Shown: piece by piece, positions 1 to 11,623 of the stretch | Position numbering within the stretch: position 1 is the first letter of the stretch | Layout: each line of letters starts with the position of its first letter | Assembly (NCBI GenBank): GCA_045837725.1 | Contig: JBEWZL010000088.1 | Span: forward strand, 1 to 37,373 | Direction: 5' to 3' | Length of the DNA: 37,373 nucleotides | DNA from: Vermamoeba vermiformis | Taxonomy: Eukaryota > Tubulinea > Echinamoebida | The notes under the pieces: model-generated | Database searches by the model: none | What the model was told of the DNA's origin: nothing | The model's input: only the letters and a program-made list of their open reading frames with translations | Translations under genes and position numbers: made by a program

Positions 1-6
1 TTTTAG

Positions 7-2021
7 CCTTTATTCAGGCGAAAAAATCTTGTTAGTGGCTATTTGCGTGCCAACTCATTGAAACCACCGAAAGAACGTAAAAAGTGCGTAAAATTGCCTT
101 ATTTGGTAATTATATTAATGCCTTGCGTCTCAGATCCAAAGATTTCTCACTCGAAAAATTTTGCGCCAAGCGTCTCAATGTAGTATCAAGGTATGACTAT
201 AATATTGATACTATATACATTCTTAATACTAATGCTTATTAGAGAGCCAAAGATTATCGAATTAGAAAATGTTGAAGTCAAGATCCCAGATCTGCACAAC
301 AAGCGAATTCAAGTCTTGGTCACGTGTTATGAAGTCAAGCACAGACGGCGCATCGATGAAGCCACAAAGAAGCTGCGGCCTGTAAGTTATTTGTGTCATA
401 TACAGCCTAATCTAATGTATTCTAGTGGATGCTCGAGTTCACCAAGTTGCCGCAAGAGCAGTGGTCTCAGTCCAATGATTTCGGTGTCAAATTCGGGCCC
501 ATTTTAGTCGATACAATGGCCATACATTGCGCGTAAGTACCAACAAACGATATGATATAACGAGTTATTAACTGATAAAACAAAATTTTCACAGTCCGTA
601 CTTGATTTCGACGAATTACTGCGTAGTATTTCAAGCGATAACTTACGCGACCAATGACAAACGATTCCAAAACTTCAAAATCAAAGCCAAGGACAAGGTT
701 GAACTGCCGTACAATGCGCAGTACTCGTCGTTAGAGTTCGTGCACGAAGATATCATCAACATGAGCACGCGTCAAATGTGTGACTTGTACTCGGAGTACT
801 TGGACTTGATCGAGGACGGCAAGTTGATGCCCGATGCAGAGTACAGGCTAGGCACGAATGGATTTCCAAATATGGATCAGAAACCTGTGGACACCGTGTT
901 CAAGATGAGAAGTTACAAGGCCAAGGGTGCAGAACTTATCGCAGACAATGACGCCAATATGACATTTGAAGACGTGCAGCCACCTCGCAAACGACCTTAT
1001 TTGGCTAAAAGATATTTCACGGAGGATCCAAAGTACTACGAGTCGCAGGAACTGATTCCGAAACTCCGAAGTCTCGCGACTATACTGCCCATAGAATATC
1101 AGTTTAGGTACTAGTATTGATCGCGTATAATGTACTCGGCTAACACTATGTAATGACAGGTACTCGATCAAGACAGGCATCAGTGACGTGTTCACAGATC
1201 GTGTCAAAGTGGAGACCAAACAAAATTTCAAATGTCCAGTCTGTTTGATGAACTGGTACCAGTTACAGCCGTTATTACTGCACTTAATTACCACGCATTT
1301 GGAACTTGAAGTCACGTGGGAAAAACGAATCAAACACACGCAGATTAATGTGTCGGTCGATCGACGAGCGATGTTTGGCGTGCGTTACGCGCTGCCGACC
1401 GGTCAAAGTGAATTTTACAAGTTTGATCGCACGAGATACCCGCAATATGAAGTGTTGAATCATAATTTAGAAGTGATATATGCGAAGAAAAAGAAGAACA
1501 AAGAGAAAAGAAAAGTTGTTTTGTCGTCTGACGGTCGTGCTCAAAAATATCGGTCACAAACATTAGAGCCCATTCCTACGCATCAATTGGATTATGACAG
1601 TGAAGATGAAGAGAATATTGATCGGACTTGGATGAAGGAGGATAATGAGCAGGTACACTTATTGCTTTATTTGGTAAAAGATATCTAACTTCCAATTTTT
1701 TCACAGAGAATCAATGATTTTGCTGATTTTTACCCGGACGAACGAAAATTTTTGATTTTGTGGAACAATTATGTCATTGATCATCCGTAAGTGCAGTTAA
1801 TATTTTTTTCTACCGTTCTAACGCAACGTAGAATTCGAGCCGATCGCGATGTCAAACACGCGGTCAAAAAATTTGCAACAGATCATCGGAACGAGCTCCG
1901 CGAAACTGAAAGTTTGTATCACTTGTTCATGATGTACTTGGATCACATGTGGGAGTTGAAATTAGTGTCCGCAGAGGACATTATTGACTGTGCTGAGAAT
2001 GTGTTTCAACCTGAGGCATAA
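7..2021 (+). CDS. SUZ12: SUZ12-like Polycomb repressive complex 2 subunit (5'-partial)
   Basis: Core subunit of PRC2, which methylates histone H3K27 together with EZH2 and EED in the nucleus. Exons read about 7-87, 134-190, 247-381, 426-532, about 595-1107, 1160-1650, about 1708-1786 and about 1832-2021. Early exons give an QRFLTRK-type segment resembling the SUZ12 N-terminal region. The exon at 1160-1650 encodes a C2H2 zinc finger (CPVC...H...TTH) followed by a basic stretch. The last two exons encode a VEFS box (FYPDERKFLILWNNYV ... LYHLFMMYLDHMWELKL), the part that binds and activates EZH2 in known SUZ12 proteins. The N-terminus lies upstream of the window. It stops with TAA at 2019-2021, about 100 bp from the convergent membrane-protein gene. 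Intron borders were chosen to keep the frame open; the first exon's left border is uncertain. Confidence 0.88.
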
Positions 2022-2120
2022 TAATAGTGTTATTATGGCTTGTACATTACAAATGTAAATTTTGATTTTGGGGTCGACGTTTAATATTATTTACAAATAA
2101 GGAAATTTCGAGTTTTTTTG

Positions 2121-3751
2121 TTATTTTCGTTTGTTGCGCTTATTTGCAGCATTCATTTCGCTCTGCGCTTTGGTCTTAGCGATCTTTGCGGCTTGTCGCT
2201 GAGTTTTCTTTTGTCGCGCACGTTCCATCGGGTCACGTGGTCTAGCATTGGCAATCATCGGCCCAAAGTTCTGATAGAAGGTCTGTCTGAACTGTTGGAA
2301 CTGCGCCTGTTTGATGGTCTCCTCGTCCTCGCTGCTGTCATCATCGCTCTCGTCCTCGCTGTCGTCGTCGAGGGGCGGGGGAGTCGTGTAAAGTCCGCTG
2401 AGCACGGGGTAGCCCAGTCCCAACACCGCGTCCAAAAAACTTTGAATGCCGAGGTAATTCCACTGCGGGGTCATGGTGAGTGGCATCAGATGGCGTTCAA
2501 TTTCAAACGAGACAATGAACGTGATCGCGTGTTTGAGCACAATGAGCCACAACTTGGGCCGTTCTTTGCTCTGGATCCACTGCAAGCGGAACTCGCGCGA
2601 CATGAAAATGCTGCCCACGGTCAAGTGCAACAAGAACGTGGAGAGAGTCTCGACGTGCACCCATTTGTACGGGAACACGAGGTCGATGAGCACTGAGGGC
2701 ACTGAGCGCAGCACCAAATAGAGCCAGAACGCTTTGGTCCTGCGTCCCCACAAGAACTCCAACATGAGCGCTGCGTGCACGAAAAATGACAGCAGCCATT
2801 CAATGTTGACACCGACCAGGGCTTTGAATATCCTAAAAAGGAAATACCGAGTGAGCAAATGATTTCCAAATAAGGCAAGTCTGAGAAATGAAATGACGCT
2901 TACCAAAAGATGGGCCAAAGCATTAGCGGAAAAACAGCTTCAATTCTAAAATGAATTTTTTCCGCAATGTTGTTGGCCACAGCTTCGAGCTTGAAAATGA
3001 ATTGTTGCAGCACCAACACGACATCGAGCACACGTGCTGAGCCTGATGGAATCACGTGACTGATGAAGCGATAGTACGCAGCCCATGCGTGGTGCAAGGT
3101 CAGTGCGCACGTGATGCAATGTGCCGCGATCAGACCGGGGTTGGTGGCATTGTTCCGCGCTTGTTCCGACAGCACTAAAAACACGGTGTTTTCGGGGACC
3201 GAGCGGAACATGAATTCGCAGATGACGAGCACGAGCCACAGCGCCACTGACACGTCAAATTGAATTTTCTAAATTAGGAAATTGTTAGTGAAAAAAAAGT
3301 ATACGCATATTTTTCACGGTATACTCACGAAGATATTTATGACCAGCACGGAGAATGTAATAAATGCAATATTTGCACCGCGGTACAGCACGGCATTAGG
3401 CGCGGCAAAGTACAGCACGAACAGTTCAAATATGAGCACATTGCACACGAACAGAATTAACGCGCCAATGCGAATATTTGACGGGTAGAAGCCGTGCAGG
3501 GCAAGGATTGGTCTAAAAATAATCGTTATTATTAATATTTCCTTATTTGGTAATTAATCAATATCCAACGAGAAAAACGTACTCTTTTTGAAATTTCAAC
3601 AAAACTGCAACTACACTCAGAGCACTCATGATCCACCTATATAATTAATATAGTATTAGTATAAGAACATACACTATATATATTATTAGACTACGTACCA
3701 ATCGAGATTGATGTTGAATAAATAATTACATGCGAGTACTGCCAGCCACAT
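2121..3751 (-). CDS. Polytopic membrane protein with acidic linker and basic C-terminus, function unknown
   Basis: Five or six exons on the minus strand encode a run of hydrophobic segments: WLAVLACNYLF, IGALILFVCNVLIFELFVLYF, ITFSVLVINIF, VALWLVLVICEF, PLMLWPIFW, LLSFFVHAALMLEF and LWLIVLKHAITFIV. After the last hydrophobic segment comes an acidic linker (DDDSEDESDDDSSEDEE) and then a very basic Lys/Arg/Gln tail ending at the TAA at 2121-2123. The layout resembles ER or nuclear-envelope multipass proteins, but I do not recognise the family. The start is uncertain: the first in-frame ATG of the hydrophobic frame is at 3751, and an upstream exon would have to lie in the 150 bp before the J-protein gene. 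Two introns carry CArG-like sites. Convergent with SUZ12. Confidence 0.7.
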
Positions 3752-3848
3752 GCCTGCAAATACTGCCCACGTGGCTTTAACATTTTGATATCTATCGAAG
3801 ACTATTTGCGTGCGTGCTAACTATAGTGCATGAAAAAAACCTTGTTAG

Positions 3849-3858
3849 CCAAATAAGG
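3849..3858. promoter_or_regulatory. CArG-box-like site (CCAAATAAGG)
   Basis: Perfect CC(A/T)6GG palindrome-type site in the short gap between the J-protein stop (3904) and the first ATG of the membrane protein (3751). This is the core bound by SRF-type MADS-box factors in animals and amoebae. The same 10-mer, in one orientation or the other, occurs at 97, 995, 2866 and 3541. Binding is an inference. Confidence 0.35.
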
Positions 3859-3903
3859 AAAAAATAATTTCGATTGAAAAAATTATTTTTTTTGTATTAC
3901 ATA

Positions 3904-4393
3904 TTAACGTACCCGTTCCTCTTCTTGCTGTCGCATGGCCTCCATATAAGACTGATACATGCGGAATAATTCTTCGTCGAGTTCTTCTTGCGCCTCTTCA
4001 GCGGCTGTTTTTCGACGAGGTTTTGGTGCCGTGCCTGAGGCATTAGGAGTAGGCTCTGGTGCAGGTTGTAATGCTTTGGATAATATTTGATAGGCCTCGT
4101 TGATTTTTTTAAACTAACAGGGCGCTATTAGTATTTAAATTGCAAAACCGCCAATTTTTAAAATAATTTGTAGTAATTTTATTTAATCGAATCGTCGCTT
4201 GGAAATTGTAAGACGCGTTTATACAGATATTTAGATTTTTTTTAAATACCTTTTCGAGCCCATCCGGATTCTTGTCAGGATGGTACTGAAGAGCCAATTT
4301 TTTGTAGCTTGCTTTGATCTCGGTGAGTTCAGCTCCTTCGCTAAGCTCTAGCACCTTATAGTGCTTCTTTAATGTAGTGTTCTTTTTGAGCAT
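3904..4393 (-). CDS. Small J-domain (DnaJ/Hsp40) protein
   Basis: Co-chaperone that would stimulate the ATPase of an Hsp70. Exon 1 (4393-4250) carries most of the J domain: helix I/II ending in SYKKLALQYHPDKNPDG, with the invariant HPD motif. Exon 2 (4113-3904) starts FKKINEAYQILS, completing helix III, then a Pro-rich linker, a basic KPRRKTAAEEA patch and an acidic/Gln coiled segment ending EEERVR before TAA. It totals about 117 aa, with no Gly/Phe or zinc-finger region, so it is a type C (class III) J protein. The start is the first ATG in frame (4393). The intron is 4114-4249. No targeting signal is seen, so the cytosol or nucleus is likely. Confidence 0.83.
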
Positions 4394-4471
4394 TATTGTG
4401 GTCTTTTGGTCATAAAGGAGCGCGACTAAATCCAACTCAAAAATTCAATTTGAATCCATATAAATAGATTT

Positions 4472-5690
4472 TAACACCCAATGTGGAGCTGCGCATACCA
4501 AGTTCGTACTCGACGTAGAGAACGTCTTTTCGCCTCTTGACAAGTGTCGGGATTTGCCCAAATCCCATCAGCTGGAAGTGAAACGAGGTATCGCCAGGTT
4601 ATTCTGTCCTGCCACTCTTTGCTCAATACCACAACTCAATGCAACATATTACACAATACATATCACAAGCGATAGACAAAAAACAACGGCTAAAATTTAG
4701 CGGATGTAGGCACGCGCCCAAGCAATTCAGGTAAGCGAAATTAAAACGTAGTTGTATAGTCTTGACTATATTACCATTAATACCAACTTCTCGTTGTGAA
4801 GTTTTGGTACGATTTGGTGATTTGCAAATAGCTTGCAAGGCACATCTCAGTTCACATGTCAATTCAATTTTTATAAGCGTATCTTCGATCTTCTCAATTA
4901 AATATGTGTCATATATGCAATCTTTATATCAACGTCCGTTTTTTAAAAATGGAATAAAACTACTGATTCGCTTTCTATTCATAAAAAAAAATTGTGCGCA
5001 ATCTGGATGTTGCGTGCACGAAAGGCCGCAAGAGATCATATGTATCAATTCAATAGAATATAGATGGTTTATTGGAATGACGATAATGATCGTTAAGATT
5101 TTTGTCGCTAGAAATAGAACGGTAAATCTAAGTGTTTTTCGTTTTGGCTGCATCCAGCGATACCAATCAATATCAAATGTACTATCAGCAATAATAATAC
5201 TTACGAAGCTACACGCACGCTCGACGTCGGCATAATTTTTCGGCAGAAGTTTCAATATCTTTTGTGTACGGTCAAAGTTGCGGATCTTTGGGAAAACGAA
5301 ATGCAGCTAACGGAGTCGCATAAAATGAACGTCATATACTTAATATGCTAGTATTGATATAGTTGATAACATTGACCCGCTGTTTCAACTTTTTTTGTCA
5401 AGATCTCCGAAAGTAGGTTAAAAAATCAACGGTATAAGCCTTGATATCACTCAATTAATGAAATTATAGCTCCTAATACCATTTCCATCGCGCCAATCTA
5501 TGAAATTATAAGCATTCCATTTAATGCAAGCAGAATCGCGGGATTTCACTTTTACGTACTTTGTGCGATCGGATCTAGTCCGAAAGAAAGCTTTCCAACT
5601 CACACTTTCACTAGTCAGCACCACGTATGTGTCGGTCAATGCCGCGTCGTGCAGTAAATCGACCACGTGATTTCCAAATATGGAAAAACA
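4472..5690 (-). other. Unresolved minus-strand coding fragments, possible F-box-like gene or pseudogene
   Basis: Several stretches here look coding, but I could not join them into one clean model. They are about 5690-5480 (IFGNHVVDLLHDAALTDTYV ... IKWNAYNFIDWRDGNG); about 5311-5205 (FPKIRNFDRTQKILKLLPKN then YADVERACSF, followed by a good GTAAGT donor); about 4835-4780 (VPCKLFANHQIVPKLHNEKL); and about 4620-4472 (EWQDRITWRYLVSLPADGIW then ANPDTCQEAKRRSLRR, ending TAA at 4472). The ILKLLPKN...SF and KEWQDRITWRYL pieces together resemble an F-box pattern. No convincing ATG is present at the 5' end. It could be a real gene with poorly predicted introns or a decaying one. Confidence 0.3.
5674..5683. 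promoter_or_regulatory. CArG-box-like site upstream of ATP-citrate lyase
   Basis: CCAAATATGG, a perfect CC(A/T)6GG match about 110 bp before the ATP-citrate lyase ATG at 5792. The function is inferred only from the consensus. Confidence 0.3.
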
Positions 5691-5791
5691 ACCGTGAAAA
5701 TACTAGCGGAGCAGCGTTGCTATTTTTTTTGAATGTTTTTTTAGTAAGGTTGCTTGACCACGAGGCCCGACTTTGTTAATATAGCACCAAT

Positions 5792-8700
5792 ATGTCTGCT
5801 AAAGCTATTAGAGAGATTGACGGCAAGCAGCTGCTTTCCAGGCACATTAAGTACGACAAGTTTGCTCCCAATCCGATCGTCTCGGTCACAAAGTCGACTT
5901 CCCTTCAAGAACTGGCTCGTCATAACCCCTTCTTGATGCGTGACCGCTTGGTCGTCAAGCCCGATCAACTTATCAAGCGCAGAGGCAAGCTCGGTCTGAT
6001 CAAAGTGAATGCCGATCTTAACGGCGTTGGCCAGTGGCTTGGAGGCATGATGGGCAAGGAAATTCAAGTAAGTAATTATAGAGGACCCGAAAAGTTGGTT
6101 CCTATTCAATTCTCTTAATTACCCGAAAGGAATCCTAACCAACTTCTCTGATCAACCGCCAAATCCAATTTTTTCTTTTTAATTCCATTCGATTTACTTA
6201 GAATTCATACTTTTACAATACCAATACCTTTTATGCGCAATTATCTACGGATATCAGCGCACAGTATCAATAAGAAGACATTTCAATGAGTTTCAGACCC
6301 ACGTGGTTTTAACCGCTCGATGATTGTGATTCGAACCAATAATAGCCCGTATTTTAGATAATATTTTTACTTATTTTAAGGCAGCCTAAGCGACGGTTTT
6401 CTTCAATAGATCTGGATCTTAGTACTAACGAATTTTTTGTAGGTCGGAAATGCCGTTGGAGTTTTGGACCATTTTATTATCGAGCCATTCATCGCTCACG
6501 AGCCTAGTGATGAGCACTACTTGTGTATTCGCTCGCGCAGAAACGGCGATGAAATTTTGTTTTGCGCAGATGGTGGCATTAACGTTGGAGATGTGGACGA
6601 GAAGGCCTTGCGATACTTGATTCCCGTCGGATACACTCCTACCAACAAAGACATCGAATTGGCACTGCTCCAATCCCTGCCCAAAGAACGCAGAAAAATT
6701 ATTTCTGGATTCGTCCGATCCCTCTTCGAAGTGTACCGCGACCTTTACTTTACTTATTTGGAAATCAATCCTATCGTCGTGGTCCGCGATCAAGTCCACA
6801 TCTTAGATCTTGCTGCTAAGATCGATGCTACTGCTTACTTCGATGCTGGCAAGAAGTGGGGTCCGATCGACTTCCCGCCGCCATTTGGTCGCGAACCTAG
6901 CCCTGAAGAACGTCGCATTGCCGAGCTGGATCAAGGTGGTGCTTCATTGAAATTAACTATCATCAATAAGCGCGGAAGAATTTGGACTATGGTTGCTGGA
7001 GGTGGTGCATCCGTTATTTACAGGTAAAAATCATCTCAATGCTTAAACAATACTATAATTCATTATATTTCTACCTATAATAATCTTTTAAGCCATATTC
7101 AAGCCATTAAATTGAACCCGGAGACTTTTTCAGACGTGTAGCGGCGTTGAACTTTCGTGCTGATTATTTCCTTTTTATAGTGATACTATTTGCGAGCTGG
7201 GAGGTGCTGATGAATTAGCTAATTATGGAGAGTACTCTGGAGCTCCTTCTAAGACTCAGACTTACGAATACGCCAAAATTATTTTGGATCTGATGACCAG
7301 ACAACATCATCCTGATGGCAAAGTGTTGCTTATTGGGTAAGTAATCATACAATACCATATAATATCGTTAATTAAATATCGACCTATTAATTTTTTGCCC
7401 ATTTTCAATGCCGTTACAAATTAGATCTGATCAGCATTTTCTAATTAATTTTCTCTTTTTTATAGAGGAGGCATTGCTAATTTTACAAATGTTGCTACTA
7501 CATTCGAAGGCATCGTGCAAGCTCTTCGCGAGTACCAACACAAGCTTATCGAACACAAAGTCAAGATCTACGTTCGCCGAGGAGGACCAAACTACCAAGA
7601 AGGCTTGCGTATTATGAAGAACCTTGGCATGACACTCGGCGTGCCTATTAAGGTCTACGGCCCCGAGACACACATGACTGCCATTGTCGGAATGGCCCTC
7701 GGCACTCGTCCCGAACCCGAGACAGATCCCGACTTCAGCAATCCTCTGTTGTCCCCGTTCAAGTTCAATGGCACTAACGGCACCGAGTCCAATGGTGCTG
7801 ATGTTCACGGCTTTGGCTTGGGCTCACCTCGCGTGAAAGTCAATGTGAAGATTGTTCCTCAGCCCGCGAGTGACGTGCCCTTCCAACCCTTGTTCACCAA
7901 GTCAACCAAGTCCATCGTGTTCGGACACCAGCCTCGTGCCATTCAAGGCATGTTGGACTTTGACTACTGCTGTGGCCGCACAGAGCCTAGCGTAAGTACC
8001 AACTCTTTAAAGCTTTTTTAATCCGTGCTAACCTCGTGTCAACACGCAGGTCTCGGCGATTGTCTATGCCTTTGGTGGCGGTCAATTCCAACGCTTCTAC
8101 TGGGGCCAACAAGAGATCCTGATCCCCGTGTACAAAGAACTTCGTCCTGCTACTCAAAGCCACCCTGAGGCTTCAGTGCTGATCAATTTTGCGTCATTCA
8201 GATCCGCTTTTGAAGTCACTTGCGGTGCACTTGAGTTCGGCAACTTCAAAGTTATTGCGATTATTGCGGAAGGTATCCCTGAGAATATGACTCGTGAGAT
8301 GATTCGTCGTGCTAACGAGCGTAATGTCTGCATTATTGGTCCTGCCACCGTAAGTCAAAAAAACTCGATCTGGATCTACAACTTTTACTTATTATTTCTT
8401 AATAGGTCGGTGGTATTAGACCTGGCTGCTTCCGAATTGGTAATACAGGAGGCATGCTCGACAACATTCTCTCGTCTAAGTTGTACCGCGAAGGCAGCGT
8501 CGCTTATGTCAGCAGATCTGGCGGCATGTCCAACGAACTCAACAACATCGTGTCGCGTACTACCAACGGTGTCTACGAAGGCATTGCTATTGGTGGTGAC
8601 AGATACCCTGGCACTACGTTCATGGACCATATTATGCGCTTCCAAGCCGACCCCAACGTCAAGATGATCATGTTGCTCGGTGAAGTCGGAGGTGTCGAAG

Positions 8701-10093
8701 AATACGATGGTAAGAGCATACTAGGCACCTTTAATAATAACTACTAACACCCGTGTTCGATAGTCTGCAAGGCTCTTCGCAGCGGTCGCATCACGAAGCC
8801 ACTGATCGCATGGTGCATCGGTACTTGCGGTGAAATGTTCTCGAGTGAAGTTCAATTCGGTCACGCTGGCAGCATTGCTAACGGCAACGACGAGACATCT
8901 ACTGCCAAGAACCGAGCGCTCGCTGAAGCTGGTGCTATTGTACCTCGCAACTTCGACGAGTTAGGCGATGTCTTGCACGCTGTTTACACCGAGCTTGTCA
9001 AGCACCGCGTGATCATTCCTCAGCCTGAGCCTGAAATCCCTAACGTGCCCCTCGACTACGCTTGGGCCAAGGAGTTGGGCCTCGTTCGCAAGCCCGCCAA
9101 CATTGTCTCGACCATCAGTGATGAGCGTGGTGAAGAGCTGTTGTACAACGGTGTGCCCATCAGTCAAGTGCTCGAAGAAGAGCTCGGCATTGGTGGAGTG
9201 ATTGGCTTGTTGTGGTTCAAGAAGAGATTGCCTAGTTATGCCTGCAAGTTCATCGAGACTTGTTTGGTCACTGTTGGTGATCACGGTCCGGTACGTGCTT
9301 GACGACACTTAATCTTTTGATAGCCCAATCATAACTAATATTCACTTGCAGGCCGTCGCTGGTGCTCACAACACTATTGTCACTGCTCGTGCTGGCAAAG
9401 ATTTGATTTCCTCACTCGTCTCTGGTCTGCTCACAATTGTACGTTTGACATTGGTTCACTGAACCACGTATTCATGAACAAGAACTAATCACTTCGAACC
9501 AATAGGGTGACAGATTCGGTGGTGCCTTGGACGGGGCAGCCAAACAGTTCTCTGAGGCCTATGACAAGGGCCTCTCGCCTGAAGAGTTCGTGACTTCCAT
9601 GGCCAAGCAACGCAAGCTGATTATGGGCATTGGTCACGCAGTCAAATCGATTGACAACCCTGATCAACGTGTGGTCTTGATCAAGAACTTTGCCAAGTAA
9701 GAAAAAACTCGGAAGCATTGCTTTTGGGGTCGTGAAAAAAATGGGATATTTATTAATTTCTTCCTTTTTAGGAATAACTTCCCTAAGACGCCGCTGTTAG
9801 ATTTCGCCCTCGAAGTTGAAAAAATCACGACAGTGAAGAAATCTTCGCTGATTTTGAACGTGGACGGCTGCATTGCCGTGTGCTTCGTGGACTTGTTGAA
9901 ACATTGCGGCGCTTTCACGGAAGAAGAAGCGACAGATTACATTAACAACGGCACTATGAACGCTATTTTTGTGCTGGGCCGATCGATCGGTTTCATCGGT
10001 CATTTCTTGGATCAAAAGCGATTGAAGCAAGGATTGTACCGACACCCGTGGGACGATATTTCTTACGCCGAAGTCCCCAGATCTCACTTGTAA
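5792..10093 (+). CDS. ACLY: ATP-citrate lyase, single-polypeptide (animal-type)
   Basis: Cytosolic enzyme making acetyl-CoA and oxaloacetate from citrate, CoA and ATP, feeding lipid synthesis and acetylation. Ten exons (5792-6067, 6443-7023, 7181-7336, 7466-7991, 8050-8349, 8406-8709, 8764-9290, 9352-9438, 9506-9696, 9772-10093) give an in-frame 1089-aa product, close to the 1101 aa of human ACLY. The N-terminal half is the citryl-CoA synthetase part (ATP-grasp, then CoA-binding). The phospho-histidine loop [14 protein letters not shown] is encoded near 8860. The C-terminal citrate-synthase-like module has [29 protein letters not shown] and [16 protein letters not shown]. The end is [10 protein letters not shown] plus a short tail, as in animal ACLY. 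The fused form differs from the two-subunit form of most fungi and plants. The first intron (375 nt) is the longest and carries two adjacent GATC words. Confidence 0.97.
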
Positions 10094-10311
10094 CCTCAAC
10101 TTTATTTCATTTATTATTGCATTTAATTAATTCAGTTGTAGGTATGATAGTAGCATTTAAAAATAATTTGTCGACAAAAACCTACATCCAACACTCGATT
10201 TAAAAACAAAAATAAAGTGTACTTTGCGAAGAATACTGGATTGGAATAGATCTTATTTTTGGATAATATTATCAGCATAATAGGATGCCTACAGTTATTT
10301 ATGGATTGGCT

Positions 10312-11455
10312 TCAATCGGTACAGATCTGCATTGGTTCTCCGTCCACCAACAATGCTCTGTTCTCTTTGTAGATTGGATCAGTTGGATAAGCTGTCATAT
10401 CCCTATAATACCATATTAGAAGTAATTTACAATTATTGGTGAGATCCAATTCCGTACCGGAAAAATGTCAAAGTCGGTGGCAATGGCACTACTGTTGGCT
10501 TTTTCGCAGTAACACCATTCCATAGTCTATATAATATGACATTAATATCTACGAATAACAATACAATTAGCCGGATCTTACTTCAAAATTTCTTGTTCGA
10601 TTAAAGGCACTTCTTTTTGTAGCGAAGGAGGCAGTTCATGCGTTTGATAGGCCAGTGATAAATGGAAGTGTTTATCACCGTAAGGTAGCTTGGCTAATTT
10701 AGCAGCTTCTATAATAAGAGACTGTTAATAACCGAATTTTAGAAGTGAGATCTCGATCGGATCCTTTTTACCTTGTCTAAAATCGGCTATTCCTGGAGTT
10801 AAACAGCTCACTAATATGCTTGGTGAGCACACTTTAATGCCGCTGAATTTAAATTCGAATTTTGACGGCCGAGTTTTTTCTTTTGCCATCAAAGGTCTGA
10901 ATAAAAGAATTAGTTGACATGCTAGCGAATTATTGCAAACACTTACCTTGTTCTTTTTATCATCTCTGCCTCGCATTCATTAAAAGGAACTTTAAACTGG
11001 CAATTGAATAAATTTAGTTACTAAATCTCGAAAAAAGAACGTTATTTTGCATACCCCGATATCGCTCGGCCATTTATTCCTCATTCTTACTGCGTCGCAG
11101 ATAAGATCGAATATAGTGATATGAAAGCTACTGGGAGGAAGCATGGCGAAGAAAGATCCAATCTTGCTATTTTTGATTATTTCTTGTGTATCGCAACACG
11201 CTTTAAACCACTCAGGATGATCCTCAGGGGTGATGAATGATATTATAGTGCTACCATGAAACTGCTTGTAAGTGCCGTCTTCGTTTAATTTGGCTGGGAA
11301 AAGTCGTTTCAATCCAGATCTGATCAAATAAATCAGTAAATATTGAATAAATACAACAAAAATGTAACTTAAAATTTAAATGAGGCAAAAGCCTCGAAGA
11401 TGAATACGGATCACCTACTTGTCAACGTTTTTATTAACCGATTTCAGATCTGCCA
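10312..11455 (-). CDS. DUF1868-like 2H phosphoesterase
   Basis: Predicted 2H-superfamily (2'-5' RNA ligase/cyclic phosphodiesterase-like) protein; the substrate is unknown. The first ATG at 11455 gives MADLKSVNKN, and splicing GACAA|ATCTGG continues DKSGLKRLFPAKLNEDGTYK. The two HxS/T motifs typical of 2H enzymes are PPSSFHITIFDL (exon 2) and DKHFHLSLAYQ (encoded near 10680-10650). An upstream QFHGSTIISF motif and the 'LF..KLNEDGTYKQFHG' opening match what I recall of DUF1868 proteins. Seven exons; the last ends MQICTD then TGA at 10312-10314. Several introns contain RGATCY words (10440, 10570, 10747). It lies just downstream of DERA on the same strand, 170 bp from its stop. An RNA- or nucleotide-processing role is inference. 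Confidence 0.72.
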
Positions 11456-11623
11456 TTGTTGTCAGCGTTGTTGATTGTATTAGATGATTGATCTGTGTTG
11501 TAACGGTATTTTTATATGCGATTTCTTTCCAATAATCACGCACGTGCACTTCGTCGCTCCCACAAAAACTCGCGAAAAGTTGCAGAAACAGCGATCGATC
11601 TAACAAAGTATATTTTTATTTGC

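Noticed and set aside
2118-2918. Long frames antisense and in other frames to the membrane-protein gene
   Set aside because: They overlap a better-supported multi-exon gene and encode biased, domain-free peptides.
10137-10190. Short inverted repeat TGTAGGT...ACCTACA after ATP-citrate lyase
   Set aside because: Only 7 bp with a loop of about 40 nt; common by chance in an AT-rich 3' region.
11456-11606. N-terminal extension of the 2H phosphoesterase starting LLDRSLFLQLF
   Set aside because: It would need a TTG start and lies in the DERA-2H intergenic gap; the first ATG (11455) fits the family opening better.
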